NCBI GenBank assembly: GCA_949710005.1
Contig: OX453272.1
Coordinates: 11,050,202-11,114,201, forward strand
Length of the DNA stretch: 64,000 bases
From: Ricordea florida
Lineage: Eukaryota > Cnidaria > Anthozoa > Corallimorpharia > Ricordeidae
Reading direction: 5' to 3'
Both the position numbers and the translations under genes were made by a program. Position 1 is the first letter of the stretch, and the number at the start of each line of letters is the position of its first letter. The notes beneath the pieces were generated by a model. It worked only from the letters and a program-made list of their open reading frames with translations, ran no database searches and was not told where the DNA came from. Below, in pieces: positions 11,160 to 22,234 of the stretch.

Positions 11160-12105
11160 TCACAAAGTGGATCAATGTTCGCAGAACTTGACCGGCCTAG
11201 CCCACGATACATTTTTGCCGAAGTTATCCAAGAGTCGACACTGAACAAATGATCGCGTGTCCTAAGGCTTTTATTTTTCTGGGTAATTTTCCCGGGTGAC
11301 TTTTGTCAGACTTGGGCAACACTTGGGGACAGACTATCAAGAGACTTTAAATAAACCGCAGGGGCCAGATTGGGATTAGACTTTAATCAGACTTTGATCC
11401 TAATTATTTTCAAAATGATTTTATTTTTCTTGGTAATTTTCCCGGCATAATGTCCTTATCCTACCACTTTACAATATCCTATGTGCTGTGTGTCGCCTTT
11501 AAATCTGGGACGGTGTTTAAAATTCAATTTTATTTCGCTAGAACCTCTAAGTGAACAGAAAGTTCACTGAATACAAGTCGTTTTCCAAGAAGAGCATTAT
11601 GGGCTAACATTATATGACAGGAAGAATGAACTGGAAAAACGTTTTCCTTTGAGCTACGTTGTTTCTAGACTCGCTTCAGGTAACCATTCATATTCCACGT
11701 TGCGTTGTATCTGCAAAAACGTTAAAGAGAAAAGGAACGTTAATTATATTCTTTGCACGTTTAACGGCGCTCCAAAAATGCCAACAAGCAGCGAGGAATG
11801 TTGAGCCTTCAACATTCTCAATAGATATGCGTTACTGTACTGACCAAGTCTGTTTGCTCAAATGAAATGGTTACATAATTATTGGCCGCGAGACCAATAT
11901 GCAGCCTCCTTGACCGATCCAACTTGATCAGATGAACAATTCTGTCCAGGGGGGGGAGGCGCAGCGAGGTTATCCCGATGAGAAGAGCCAACCCAAAGGC
12001 CAGACCACAACATCAGGAACTACGTCCCCAACGGCTTTGCGTTTCTTTTAACGTCCCACTAAGTTATCATGAACAAGGGTTGTGAGACGGGACCTACGGT
12101 TTATC

Positions 12106-12139
<34 letters not shown>

Positions 12140-12190
12140 ATGTAGATGTCATTACAAAGGCAGCATTTCTTCCTCAGTTTTTTAAAGAAC
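11160..12190. other. No gene seen
   Basis: About 1 kb without convincing coding signal. Two similar phrases ('ttttatttttct(g/t)ggtaattttcccgg', near 11270 and 11420) suggest an internal degenerate repeat. Confidence 0.5.
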
Positions 12191-12198
12191 CTGACTAT

Positions 12199-12272
12199 TG
12201 GTCCGGCCGGGGTTAGAACCCGCGACCTCCCTCATGGTAGTCCGGTGCTCTACCAACTGAGCTAACCGGTCG
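12199..12272 (-). repeat. tRNA-like head of a SINE
   Basis: On the minus strand the sequence has a polymerase III box A ('tagctcagttggtagagc') and a box B ('gggttctaacccc') at normal tRNA spacing, and ends 'ccggaccaa'. The anticodon stem does not pair properly and the T stem has a mismatch, so a functional tRNA is unlikely; a tRNA-derived SINE or tRNA pseudogene fits better. The body of the SINE would lie towards lower coordinates, but I cannot define its end. Confidence 0.65.
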
Positions 12273-12353
12273 TCGATTTACGATATGATCTTTCGCGGTA
12301 CAAAGAGGGAAATTCCGAGCGGACAACATAGGCCTATCTTGCAGCTCTGACAG

Positions 12354-12537
12354 CCAATAAGAACTCAGGTCTCGCACCATCCTGCCCGCTAGTGGAACCA
12401 GCTATTTAAGAAATAGAAAACATTTTCTTCGTGTTTCTATCGAGGTATAAATAAAAACACGAAGAAAATGTTTTCTATTTCTTAAATAACTGGTTCCGCT
12501 AGCGGGCAGGATGGTGCGAGTCCTGAGTTCTTATTGG
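12354..12537. repeat. Long palindromic MITE
   Basis: Near-perfect arms of about 85 bp, from 'ccaataagaactcagg' to 'cctgagttcttattgg', with a centre around 'atcgaggtataaata'. The inner words 'cattttcttcgtgtttctat' recur in MITEs at about 14650 and 17860. Confidence 0.85.
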
Positions 12538-12608
12538 GAGTTTTTTTCACTGACACAAGATTCGCTTATTATGACTTTTAGTAAAACAATCCTCTCTTGA
12601 TTCAATAC

Positions 12609-12738
12609 AGTTCACCACTAAATTTTCTTCTATTCTTACTGGTTTAAACTGATCCCGTGACGCGATAGTGTTCGTCCGCGCAGAGACAGTATCAGCTCAT
12701 AGTGCCCTTCCGAGGAAAATACCCGGATGGATAGTATC
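12609..12738. repeat. Partial copy of the 10.46-kb MITE
   Basis: Repeats the first about 130 bases of that family ('gttcaccactaaattttctt', 'gtgacgcgatagtgttcgtc', 'gaggaaaatacccggatgga') and then diverges. Confidence 0.75.
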
Positions 12739-12739
12739 T

Positions 12740-13620
12740 TTTGTTCGGGATCTAACATTGTTAATTTATGTTTGCCTCAAATTTCAGGGCAGTCCATTTT
12801 GGTAGTCCTTGGGTAGTCCTTAGTCTACTCAAATAGTCCATAGACCAGGTCCGTCCGGGTAGTCCATGGATAGGGCCGGGTCAGCGAAAGGAAAGGCCCC
12901 GAATTATTTGTCACTAAAATGCTGTATTCGATACCTCTGTTCAACGGCCACCTCCATTAAGCGGCCGCGGCCATCTTTTTGTTGTTGCAAGGTCATTATT
13001 TATTGCTTTTTTACCTCTATTAAGTGGCCAGTAAATTATCTTTTCGAGCAAAATGGTGACAGGAAGACGGCAATAAGAAAAGGTGATACCTGATAACAAC
13101 AAAAACTGTGATTTAATCTCCATTGTAGTGACAAGTCACAAGCCACACAATGTATACACGTCGAAATCTTTCGCAAATCAAAGGCTTTGAACTGCAATAG
13201 ATTTTACACAGACCGTTGGCGTGAAAAAAAAGGGTCTAAGTTTTGTTTCATGGATTTATTTGAATGTATCTTCACGTATTTAACTCTTCAAGAAGCATTT
13301 TGCGATATAGAGTCAATAACTCAAGTTGACCGTCATTTCCGCCCAGTTTATATGCCAACCTTAAATGCCACTTCTCAAAGTCCTAAGGGTGGTCGCTTCA
13401 TAGAGGTCGCACTGTAGCTCTAGAAGTTCGGGTGAAACATTTCTTTGAGTATCTCGCATACGAAAAATCGCGCAGGCCTGAAACGTGGCGAGGCTGTTTG
13501 CATATCTATCTTCTTTCATGTCTCAGATTCTGAACTTAATCTATCGGATAGTTTCTAAATCTTTTCTTGATGGTCTGACAGTGAAAATGTAAGTGAGGAA
13601 AGAAGCTAAATCAATAAGGA
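12740..13620. other. No gene seen; possible degraded DNA-transposon ends
   Basis: The words 'ccacctccattaagcggccg' (about 12949), 'acctctattaagtggcca' (about 13013) and 'ggtcgcttcatagaggtcgc' (about 13391) resemble one another in direct and inverted form, suggesting a decayed DNA-transposon or MITE. Open frames here look accidental. Confidence 0.35.
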
Positions 13621-13629
13621 ATCACTAAC

Positions 13630-14414
13630 CCAAAGAAGTCTGTGTAGTGCTGATCAACCAGGTACCTTCGCGAAGGATCCTTTAAGAACTGCTTCAATTT
13701 GTTCAGTTTGCCTGGTCCAGCAATCTCGTAGTCTTCGAGGAACCCCTGTCCTGGTTTTGCAACAGTGAAAGGATTTGTATCCTCTACACTGATGTAGTCC
13801 CCAGGCTCCATGAATTTGTCAAAGTACTCCAGCACGCCGATAAGATTAACGTGCGCATCCTCTGACAAAAACCATGGATGGGGCATCGTCTGTAAGACGA
13901 ATAAATTAAAAATAAAAAAATTAAAAAGAAGTAAATTAAGAAAGGTTAGCAATTTATTGTCTTACGTGGTTTTCTCTTTTGTTAATCCTATCGAGATCAC
14001 TGGTTCGAATCCCGTTCTAACCTTTTCACCCTGTTGATTAGATAAACTCGCAATTGCTTCAAACTGCTTAAATACTGTGTAAATCAAACCGATTGTCACT
14101 TCAACCACGAACCTTCAACAGTTCTACTGGAAAACACTTTTCAACTTGGTGCAAATCACCCTCGACAAACGTGACATCCGGGCTCTTTTTAGCTACAGGG
14201 TCCAGCAGAGAGAGGTCGATGTCTACAGACAGAACATGTGACTCACAACCAAACACTTTCAACATATCAGCGAGCCACAGAGCTGATCCCCCCTGATAAG
14301 CACCAAACTCAAACACAGTTCGGGGCTTTACATCCCACAGAAGCTGTTGCATGATGGTAAGATCAAGGGGGTCTTTCAGTAAAGGTACCCCTCGCCAACG
14401 TGTCATACATTTGC
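13630..14414 (-). CDS. CmcI-family (cephalosporin hydroxylase-like) methyltransferase-fold protein, two exons of a partial gene
   Basis: Two minus-strand exons are supported by splice signals: 14414-14113 (acceptor 'ttccag', donor GTTCGT) and 13889-13630 (acceptor 'cttacag', donor GTTAGT). The first encodes a Rossmann-type SAM-binding start, with 'FEFGAYQGGSALWLADML' as the glycine-rich loop and 'SVDIDLSLLDP' as the acidic residue after strand 2, then 'DVTFVEGD'. The second encodes 'HPWFLSEDAHVN' and 'GDYISVEDTNP', typical of the CmcI/rhamnosyl O-methyltransferase family. The two join in frame. These proteins are usually about 230-260 residues; the visible exons give about 187, so one or more flanking exons are missing or not recognised. 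Splice sites argue that it is a resident eukaryotic gene and not bacterial contamination. Substrate unknown. Confidence 0.7.
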
Positions 14415-14539
14415 CTGGAACAAAATGGATAAATACATAAATAGATAAATAGATAAACATTATCTATAAATAGCATCAACAGCAATTAATATAACATCCT
14501 TCCCTCTATCCGATATCAAAAATCAATATTATCTGATAA

Positions 14540-14850
14540 TAATTACTATTAGAAAATATCCCAAGGAAAATACGCGCGCTGATTGGATAAAAATCATGAT
14601 GTTTCTGTAACTGGATACTGAAACACAAAAAAGTTGTCGTAGGCTATTTTCTAAAAGAAAGAGAAAGCATTTTCTTCGTGTTTCTATCGAGTTACAGAAA
14701 TACTCTGCAAAGTTTGCGAGAACTCGAAAAAGCTGTAAAACACTCTTCTATCGGCTCGTGTTCCCACTGCATTTCTCGTTCTCCCAAACTTGCACTATAT
14801 AGCTCGATAATAACACGGAAAAATGTTTTCTATTTCTTAAATAACATTAG
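14540..14850. mobile_element. MITE of the 'cttcgtgtttctatcga' family
   Basis: The part from 'gctattttctaaaagaaaga' with 'cattttcttcgtgtttctat' (about 14645-14690) is mirrored by 'aacacggaaaaatgttttct' and 'atttcttaaataac' (about 14815-14845). Internal words about 'gagaactcgaaaaagctgt' recur inverted at about 16930-17010. No coding content. Confidence 0.6.
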
Positions 14851-16928
14851 TACATGTAATGTATAAACGAAAAACAATTGAAATCAAGAAACGTGACATG
14901 TTTGGATGCCTGATGAAACATGCTACGGCTGGTTTTTATGATAGCTAAATTATGTAATTTTTAGAGTGTTTAGTACAATATACTTGAGAACTCACACTAG
15001 GCGAATGCACAATTGGACTCGAGGTCCCCACTAACTCTACCGCTAACACAGCCATAAGATCGAATTTTTAGTTTCATTGGCCGGTTAAATGCAGAATGGC
15101 AGAACCACCTTCTTCAGTGCTTTCTGATTTTTCTGTCACATTTTCTGTTCCAGTCGAAAAGAGTTCGTCACGTTAAGTCCAAGGGACCCAATCAAGTCAA
15201 AGTTAGGATCGTGTAGTTGCGTGCTGCTTCCTTTTGCATCCATATTCGCTCTGGCCTGTTGAAAACTGGTTAAACCAGGGCATCACAGTGTATCAATGAC
15301 GCCCTCATATTTTGCACCTTCCCTCGACTTAGATCTATACCAGCGTCAGGAGCTCTTGGGTAGGGCACTATAGAAATCCTTTATCATCATTGTCATTGTC
15401 AAGGTCATTATCACTGTCACTGTTATTGTCATTGTTGTTGTTGTTGTTTTTTTTTTTTCTTATCATTGTTATGATTATATGGTAAAAATGATACACCTAC
15501 AGTGGAATGATAAGTAAAATATCAAAACTATTATTAACAATTAACACAATTATCTAAAATTAACACCGAGACAAAGTTGAGGTAAATATTCACTGATAAC
15601 AGGGGCTCCGATAATCACTGAGCCTGAGGCGAATAATTGTTTTAGTATAAATACACAGGTTATTATTTTAAAAAAGAAAAGGAAAAGCATTTTACAACAC
15701 AAAAAAAATTTACTTCATCAAAAGCGCGAGAACGTCTGGCAGCCATTTTGTTCGTCGAGGTGATTATCGGCTGATAATCCGAGATAGCGAACCAATCAGA
15801 GCGCGCGAGTTTGTGTAATCACCTGAGTATTTATACTAATTATTAGATATGTAGCAAAAAAAACTGACTGTTTTTTGTTGTTGTTTACATTAAATATGTT
15901 TAAACTTTCCAAACCGTTTTGCAGTGACTTTATTGTTTCAAAGGACAAAATTCCAGTGTCACGCCTTTCTGATAAAGGGACAAATCTGTGTTCTTTTCCC
16001 ATTTCCTTGTGCTGCATTTTTTTGTTGACTGATGATGCAAGTCTTTGGTAATCTGTGGTATCTTCGGTGTTATGCATATCTGTTTTCAAGAAATTCCAAA
16101 GTTTAAAGATTAAGAAGTAAAAAGCTATTCTAGCGGATGTACTTAATTGATTGGCGGTTAATTACTTGGCTGCGCAATTGAGCAAAGTTAAACGAATTTT
16201 TGGAGAATTTTTGGCTTCGTTCTGTGGGCAGAAATCGAGTGGACGGCCTTGTTCTCTCTTTATGAGTGGGAAGACGGGAAACGAATAAATCGCCCACTGA
16301 ATCGGGTTAGATCAAGAAAACACAGTGAGCAAGAAGCATAATCTGCTGGTCCATGTGGCACTACATATATTGTTGAGAATGTTAAATATTTGAAAAGTAC
16401 CTTTTGACTAGACTGCAGAATACCCTGGTACTCCGCGCCGACTATTCTTGGTGTATCCGGCGCGGGGTATGCGTGCATGCGTATACGGGTATCCTCCATT
16501 CATATTGATTGATATAAATAATCACACCCTCGCTTCGAGTGCCGGGGTATTGACACTTTGGGAATTTACTATTTGTTTCATTTGCCTTGAGATTATTTCT
16601 TTTCAATTTGGCATCTTAATTTTTTTCATAATGATCCAGAGTTCTACATACTAAATAAGCCATAAAAAGTGAAAGAAAGCAATTATAATGAAATATTTTG
16701 AAAATAGAATAGAACTAAATATATATTTTACTTGAAAATAATTGGTGTAATGGCATTTTTTAATAAACATATATAATGATGGAACTACACTTGTTATGTT
16801 AATTCCATGAATTTGAAGCATTTGCACTTGTTGGTTGAGTGTTTGTCAGTTCCCAATGGGGCATTACAGTTTGTTGCATGCTTCATCTCTTTTCAGTTTC
16901 TATCGAGTTACAGAAACACGAATGGAAG

Positions 16929-16959
<31 letters not shown>

Positions 16960-17281
16960 GAGCCGATAGTAGAGTGTTTCCACAGCTTTTTCGAGTTCTT
17001 GCAAGCTTTCACGAGTGTTTCTATTAAACAATTAGAATATGAGCTCGAGATTTCTATCGCGTGATTGCGCCCTCGTCAACTATCACGCATAGAAATCGAG
17101 AGCGAATAATCTTATATTTTTAGTATAAATCTACCAGTCGTTCAAAACTTTGTCTTTTCTGGAACAGCCTCGACCAGTGAACTGTCTAAATCTTCTTCAC
17201 GCACACTTCGAAAACGTGAAGAAGTGGCCGTCATTTTGTTAGCATGGGCACACTGCTACGCTACTCACTATCTATCACAGA
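14850..17281. other. Gene-poor stretch with microsatellite and MITE fragments
   Basis: A gtcatt/gttgtt microsatellite lies at about 15385-15465. A fragment of the 'tttctatcgagttacagaaa' MITE family lies at about 16895-17090. I found no exon that I could support. Scattered 'ccaatcagcgcgcg'-type words are typical of MITE ends in this window. Confidence 0.5.
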
Positions 17282-17777
17282 TTATAGTTCACCACTAAAT
17301 TTTCTCCGATTCGTATTGGTTTAAATTGATCACGTGACGCGATAGTGTTCCTCCGCGGAGACACACTATCAGCGCATAGTGCCCTTCCGAGGAAAATACC
17401 CGGATGGATAGTGCCCGTCCGTGAAAATGTGAATTTTCTGAAAGTTATACCGTATTTTTTAGACAATGTACGTTGCGAATTATTGAAATTTCAGGCTGTG
17501 CGTATGGATAAATATTTGATTGATCTGCATTTAGTGGGTTTTGACTGTTTTTCAACTGGCGCGCGGAAGAAAATTTAGTGGTGAACAATAAAGACAATAG
17601 AGTGTTAATGTCTCGGAACTATCGGTCCAATAGTTGCCCCTTGGAAATTTGATGTTCTTAAAACTAGCATATTTACCCTCGAAGCTTCGCTTCTCGGGCA
17701 AATATTTGTTTTAAGAACATCAAATTTCCGCGGGGCAACTATCAGCCGATAGTTCCTCGACAGAAACACTCTATTGT
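17282..17777. mobile_element. Second copy of the MITE plus palindrome unit
   Basis: Bases 17282-17586 repeat the MITE of 10555-10860 and 17594-17777 repeat the palindrome of 10867-11051, with only scattered changes and the same about 7-bp spacer. This supports treating the two parts as one about 500-bp unit. No coding content. Confidence 0.85.
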
Positions 17778-17936
17778 TTAAATAGATAGTGGGTAGCGTA
17801 GCCAATCAGAGCGCGGCATTTGTGATAGAACGCTAGTAGATTTATACTAAACCTCGATAGAAACACGAAAATGTTTTCTATTTTTCTTAGAAAATAACCC
17901 AAGGAAAATAACGAACAACGAAGAAAACTTGATCGT

Positions 17937-17968
<32 letters not shown>

Positions 17969-18017
17969 TCACGCGATTTACACGTCATTAACCTGACAAC
18001 GTTTTTGTGTTTCTATC

Positions 18018-18240
18018 GAAGTAGTTATCGTTTGGGAGATCTGGGACAAAATTTCTAACGTAAACCTCGCTAATTTAATTGGGAAAAAGACGGGGTCCTT
18101 TCCGAATTTCTTGGAATTTTTAGATCGTCACAAATTCTCCGAAACATCTGGGAATCTGAATCTGTATTTCCAATCACGAAAAAATTCTAACGCAACGATT
18201 GGAAATGTTTGGTCGGCGGCTCTGATTTCTCCGGAGGTAT
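18018..18240. repeat. Left arm of a 223-bp inverted repeat pair
   Basis: Close reverse complement of 26092-26314. Shared words include 'gatctgggacaaaatttcta', 'ggaatttttagatcgtcaca', 'ttggaaatgtttggtcggcg' and 'ctccggaggtat'. The match stops exactly where the 72-bp inverted repeat of the capsid-like element starts, so that element appears to have inserted here. Confidence 0.8.
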
Positions 18241-18296
18241 CATAGGATTTTTTTACTGACCACTCCTAAGAATTTTTCTTATTCTCTAATGATATT

Positions 18297-18533
18297 CTAC
18301 CAATAGTTTCCCAGCAGCAACTCTAACAGGTTCCTTCGATCGCTCAACAACTTCTTGATTTTGTTGAAGTACTGTTGGTTTTCTGTTGGTTTTTTGTTGA
18401 GCTTTTTGTTGAAGTATTGTTGGACTAGTGTTAGTTTTCTGTTGAGCTTTTTGTTGAAGTATTGATGGAGTAGTGTTGGGTTTTCTGTTGAGCTTTTTGT
18501 TGGTTTTCTGTTGGGTTTTCTCCTAAGGTTCAT
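18297..18533 (-). CDS. Short Q/N/K-rich tandem-repeat ORF after the capsid-like gene
   Basis: Starts with an ATG at 18533 that lies right behind the stop of the capsid-like gene. The DNA consists of degenerate units of about 30 bp ('ttttctgttgagctttttgt', 'tgaagtattgttgga'), giving repeats such as QQYFNKKLN on the minus strand. Its last codons run into the terminal inverted repeat. No family recognised; it may be expanded repeat DNA and not a gene. Confidence 0.3.
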   Translation of the reverse strand: MNLRRKPNRKPTKSSTENPTLLHQYFNKKLNRKLTLVQQYFNKKLNKKPTENQQYFNKIKKLLSDRRNLLELLLGNYW

Positions 18534-18535
18534 AT

Positions 18536-21500
18536 TCAATAGACTATTGACTTTAGATCGGAATTCTTAACTGACATCATGGCATCGGCGACGACAAACA
18601 TGTAACAGGTAATGACCCCACTTCCACCCTTTTGGCGATTTATTTCAAGTGTAATACCATCGCGAGTATTATTTAGTGTATAACCACTGCCATGAATTTT
18701 TTCATCAGGATGGGTTCTCAGATCAATCCACAAGGCGAATTTGTCTGTGTAGAAATCTTCCTCTTTAACAGAATCGTTTACCCCAAAGCGCTTAATCACA
18801 GATTTCCATAAATCGGTCGGTAGCATCCCCTTGGAATAGAGACGGTTTGGCATTCCATCGATGTTTATTTTGATCGATGTGATTTTCGCATTCACAAACA
18901 TTTCAGAATTTCTCGTTCCCGATGCATAACCACCTGTGAATAGACATAAGATACCCGTCATAGATTTTCTGGGGAGATTTATATGTTCATTAATTATACC
19001 ATCGTTAGTTTCGGAAATTTTGAACTTATTATTATTATTATTATTATTTTTTTTATTAATCAACACTATATATTATACTTACATAAGGACTTTACACTTA
19101 ACTACGGTAATTTGCACTACTCACGAATTACACTACAATTTACACAAGTCCCATTGAATTACAGTTGATCTATTTACATCGGTATTATTTGCATGTTAAT
19201 TTCTAAGTAAAAAACTAGGTAAAGGAGAAAAACAAATTAAAATACAAAAGCTAGGAAGAGAAAGCACAAAATACAAATTTTATACAGATAAAAAAAATTT
19301 CCATTTGTTTTTGAATTCCTTCTCCTTATTGCAAGTCACTGAGATATATTTTTCTAGATTAATTTTGTCGCGCACAAGTGAAACAAAATCATCGAATTGG
19401 TACTTTATGGTATTTATAGCGTTAACATATATGAAATATTTACCCAAAATAATGAGATGGTTGAGGGCTAAACAGTAAGTGTGGCAGCGAATTATTCCGA
19501 ACATAACCTCTAGTTCTGACAGTAGCAGTTTCGTATTACTACAGATTGAGTACCACTCCTGGAATCTACTCCAAAAAGAACTTGCATGCGTGCAGTTTAT
19601 GAATAAATGCCACAGGGTCTGACACTAGGCAGGACAGAAGGGACAGGAGGGCGAGGCAACTTTTTTCATTTTGTGTAACAAGCTGTTTGTTGGTAAAATT
19701 CGGTGAATGATTTTGTATTGGAACATCATCAGTTTCACTTCTCTTGTAGCTCTGAATGGTAGGAGGTATATTTTATTCAATTCACTTTTCTCGACACCAG
19801 AGGCTAAGTTTTTTTTTCTGAAGTTGTTGGAGGTAGATTTTCAAGGTTAAGCAGGATACTGTATATTGCCTTGCATGATAGTGAACAGATTGAGATACGA
19901 GGCGTAGCTGGGTCTTTGGAACCTTCCTGCAATAATTTCTTCCAATTTTGGGGAATAGAAGAAAGAATGCTATAATATTGTAAGAAGTTACATTTTACGT
20001 TGAATTTATTGCGAAAAGAGTTAAATGAAAGGAAGTGGCCCTCACTGGAGTCAAAAATGTCCGAGATTTGTTTTATTCCCGCTTGATACCAATGAGGAAA
20101 GAATACCATTTTCTTATTCACAGTTAAAAATCGGTTATTCCAGATTAGCTGTGAGAGAACCTCATTATTATTTTTAGGTGTGGTTCTTGCGATATCCTGC
20201 CAGTAAAAAATTATTTGTTTGTAGAATGCTGGAAGATGGTTGTCTAGGTCAAGGGAATTATAATCATAATTACATTTAAACAATTCTGTACCGCCTACAT
20301 TGGCTAGAAGCGATTTTGGTATGTACTGCCATGGAGCATCAGAGTTAGAACATAACCGTTTCACCCAGTTTAACTTAAGCGCTTTGTCGACGAGAGAAAA
20401 ATCCTTCATGTCCAGACCGCCAGCTTTTTTTCGCTTGATAAGAGTAGTTTTTTTTATTTTGGCGGGTTTATAATTCCAAATAAAGTCGAACGTGATTTTG
20501 TTTACTTCCGTGCTGAAGTCCTTACAAGTTTTGAAAGTGTTAATGTTTTAATTATGTTTATCCTTCCAACGATGGAGAGGTCTCTTTGAGACCACATATT
20601 CAATGTTTTTTTTAATGATCCTAATTTGTCAAAAAAATTTTTCTTTTCAGACACTAATAAGTCATATGTAAAATGTACCCCAAGCGCGTAAACTGTATCG
20701 CCGCTCATTTGGAGATCAAGTATGGTATCTTTTCTATGGCGCATAGATCCAAGCCATAACATTTCAGATTTTGTTTGATTTAGTTTTAGACCAGAGCACC
20801 TTTCGAAAAGCGATAGCAAATCAAATAATGTTGACAGTGATTGAACATCAGAAAGAAGTACAGTTGTGTCATCTGCATATTGCGAAAGTTTGACTTCATT
20901 ATGTTCATCTATTATAATACCTTTTATTTCTTTTGAACGTCTAATACTTTGCGCGAGTAACTCAATAGCAATAACAAATAATATGCCGGAGAGTGGGCAA
21001 CCTTGACGTACCCCGCGTTCTAGAAGAAAATGTTTTGAGGCGTGTCCGTTATTCAAAACACAACTTGAGATATTTGTATAAAACACTTTTATCCATTGCC
21101 GGAGGTCAGAACCGAAGTTAAACGTTTCGAGGCATTTATGAATAAAATTCCACTCAATCGAGTCAAAGGCTTTTTCAAAATCTAGAAACACTGCAACCCC
21201 TGGAATATTCTTCTCTTTTGTAAAATGCATTGTATAGGTTATTAACCTGATACTTTCCCCAATGAACCTTCCTTTAACATACCCAGATTGACAGGGATGT
21301 ATGAAGTTCGGCAGGACCTTCTCCAACCGCAGAGCAATGGTTTTCGTTGAACTTTTTGTGTAAGATAATGTTTCCATACATGAACCCTTTCCCCACTTGA
21401 TAAGAAGTCAATGCTTCACGTGCTAAATAATCGCTTAAGATGCATGAATACTCCAACTCGATGTTTGGGATTGTGTAATTTGGTGGTGTATCAGCATTTG

Positions 21501-22130
21501 AATGAACAACAACATCAGAAACAGGAGCAAGAGTAGTCTCAAATGTCACCGAATGAGATAACGCTCTTTGATAGAAAACCCCATGATCTCTAAGAATAGG
21601 ATGATCCAGAGGGATTGCATACCTGGCCCCATGGATTGCCGCGAGAGTAACCTCCTTTGCATTTGAAGTATCTTTATCTCCAGCATTCGTTCGAAGTTTC
21701 CGCATATTCTCAGAAGAGACCTATTTCTACGTTCTTTCTTTCGTAAGTATAAATCGTCATACGTTTGAAATAAATCAAATCTCTCGGTATCTTGCAACGT
21801 TTCTCCATAACTATAAGTATAACACTATAAGAACTATAAGTCTGGAAACAAGATTTCTTCCCACGTTGTTAACCAGAGCATTATCTTTATGGCCCGAGAC
21901 ATTCAAATCAGAGAGTAGGTTTACACTTAGTATCCGCGGGACAATCACAACATTTTCAGATAATTTTGGAATGTGGATATATAATGTTTCACCGGGATCG
22001 GCAGATGAAGGGGTGAAAGAAATTCAGTTCATTGATACTGCCGCTTTCAAATCGATTGCTTCCCGAGGAGTTTGGTTTGGATCAAGAGTTTCTGGTACCG
22101 TAGCAATTTTAAATGTCGGCAATCTAATGT
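18536..22130 (-). pseudogene. Relative of the Polinton-like major capsid candidate, broken by a LINE and frameshifts
   Basis: The parts correspond to the whole length of the 414-residue protein at 55555-56799. The N-terminal part is read from about 22130 to 21770 (for example 'PGETLYIHIPKLSENVVIV' and 'LVNNVGRNLVSRL'), the middle from 21797 to about 21360 ('HPILRDHGVFYQRALSH', 'LEYSCILSDYLAREA'), and the C-terminal part from 19027 to 18536 ('NLPRKSMTGILCLFTG', 'RLYSKGM', 'CYMFVVADAMMSV'). An L1-like LINE sits between the last two parts, with 'aagttcaa' on both sides as likely target duplication. Several frame changes exist in the first part, so the gene was decaying or mobilised as a defective copy. 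Similarity to the intact gene is high enough that homology is not in doubt. Confidence 0.8.
19028..21350 (-). mobile_element. 5'-truncated L1-like (L1/Tx1-type) LINE
   Basis: A non-LTR retrotransposon on the minus strand. The reverse transcriptase occupies 21350-20502, with 'LDFEKAFDS', 'GVRQGCPLSGILF' and the catalytic 'YADDTT' motif, followed by 'GRINIIKTL', typical of L1-type ORF2. The C-terminal region continues at 20409-19804 in another frame ('LNWVKRLCSN') and 19504-19280. It ends in an (aat)n tail at about 19028-19055. The endonuclease and ORF1 are missing, as expected for 5' truncation during target-primed insertion. The first codons of the open frame beginning at 21377 come from the split capsid-like gene. 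Frame breaks show the copy is dead. Confidence 0.8.
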
Positions 22131-22234
22131 TTTAGTAGATTATATTACTCATGAGAAACTATTGGTAGAATATAATAAGAGAACAAGAAACATTTTTAGG
22201 AGTGGTCAGTAAAAAAATCCTATGATACGGTCCA

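Larger units (their letters stand above)
18238..22227. mobile_element. Small capsid-only element with 72-bp terminal inverted repeats
   Basis: The arms 18238-18309 and 22156-22227 are reverse complements with about six differences in 72 bases ('tatcataggatttttttact' outermost). Between them lie only the capsid-like pseudogene, a short repeat ORF and an inserted L1-like LINE of about 2.3 kb. Without the LINE the element is about 1.7 kb and has no polymerase, integrase or ATPase. Flanks read 'cggagg' and 'cggtcc', so a target duplication is not convincing. I infer a non-autonomous derivative of a Polinton-like element. Confidence 0.65.

Noticed and set aside
12199-12272. Functional tRNA gene
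   Set aside because: Box A and box B are fine but the anticodon stem does not pair and the T stem has a mismatch; SINE or pseudogene fits better.
13630-14414. Bacterial contamination suggested by a CmcI-like enzyme
   Set aside because: Two exons with proper splice signals join in frame, and the surroundings are eukaryotic repeats.
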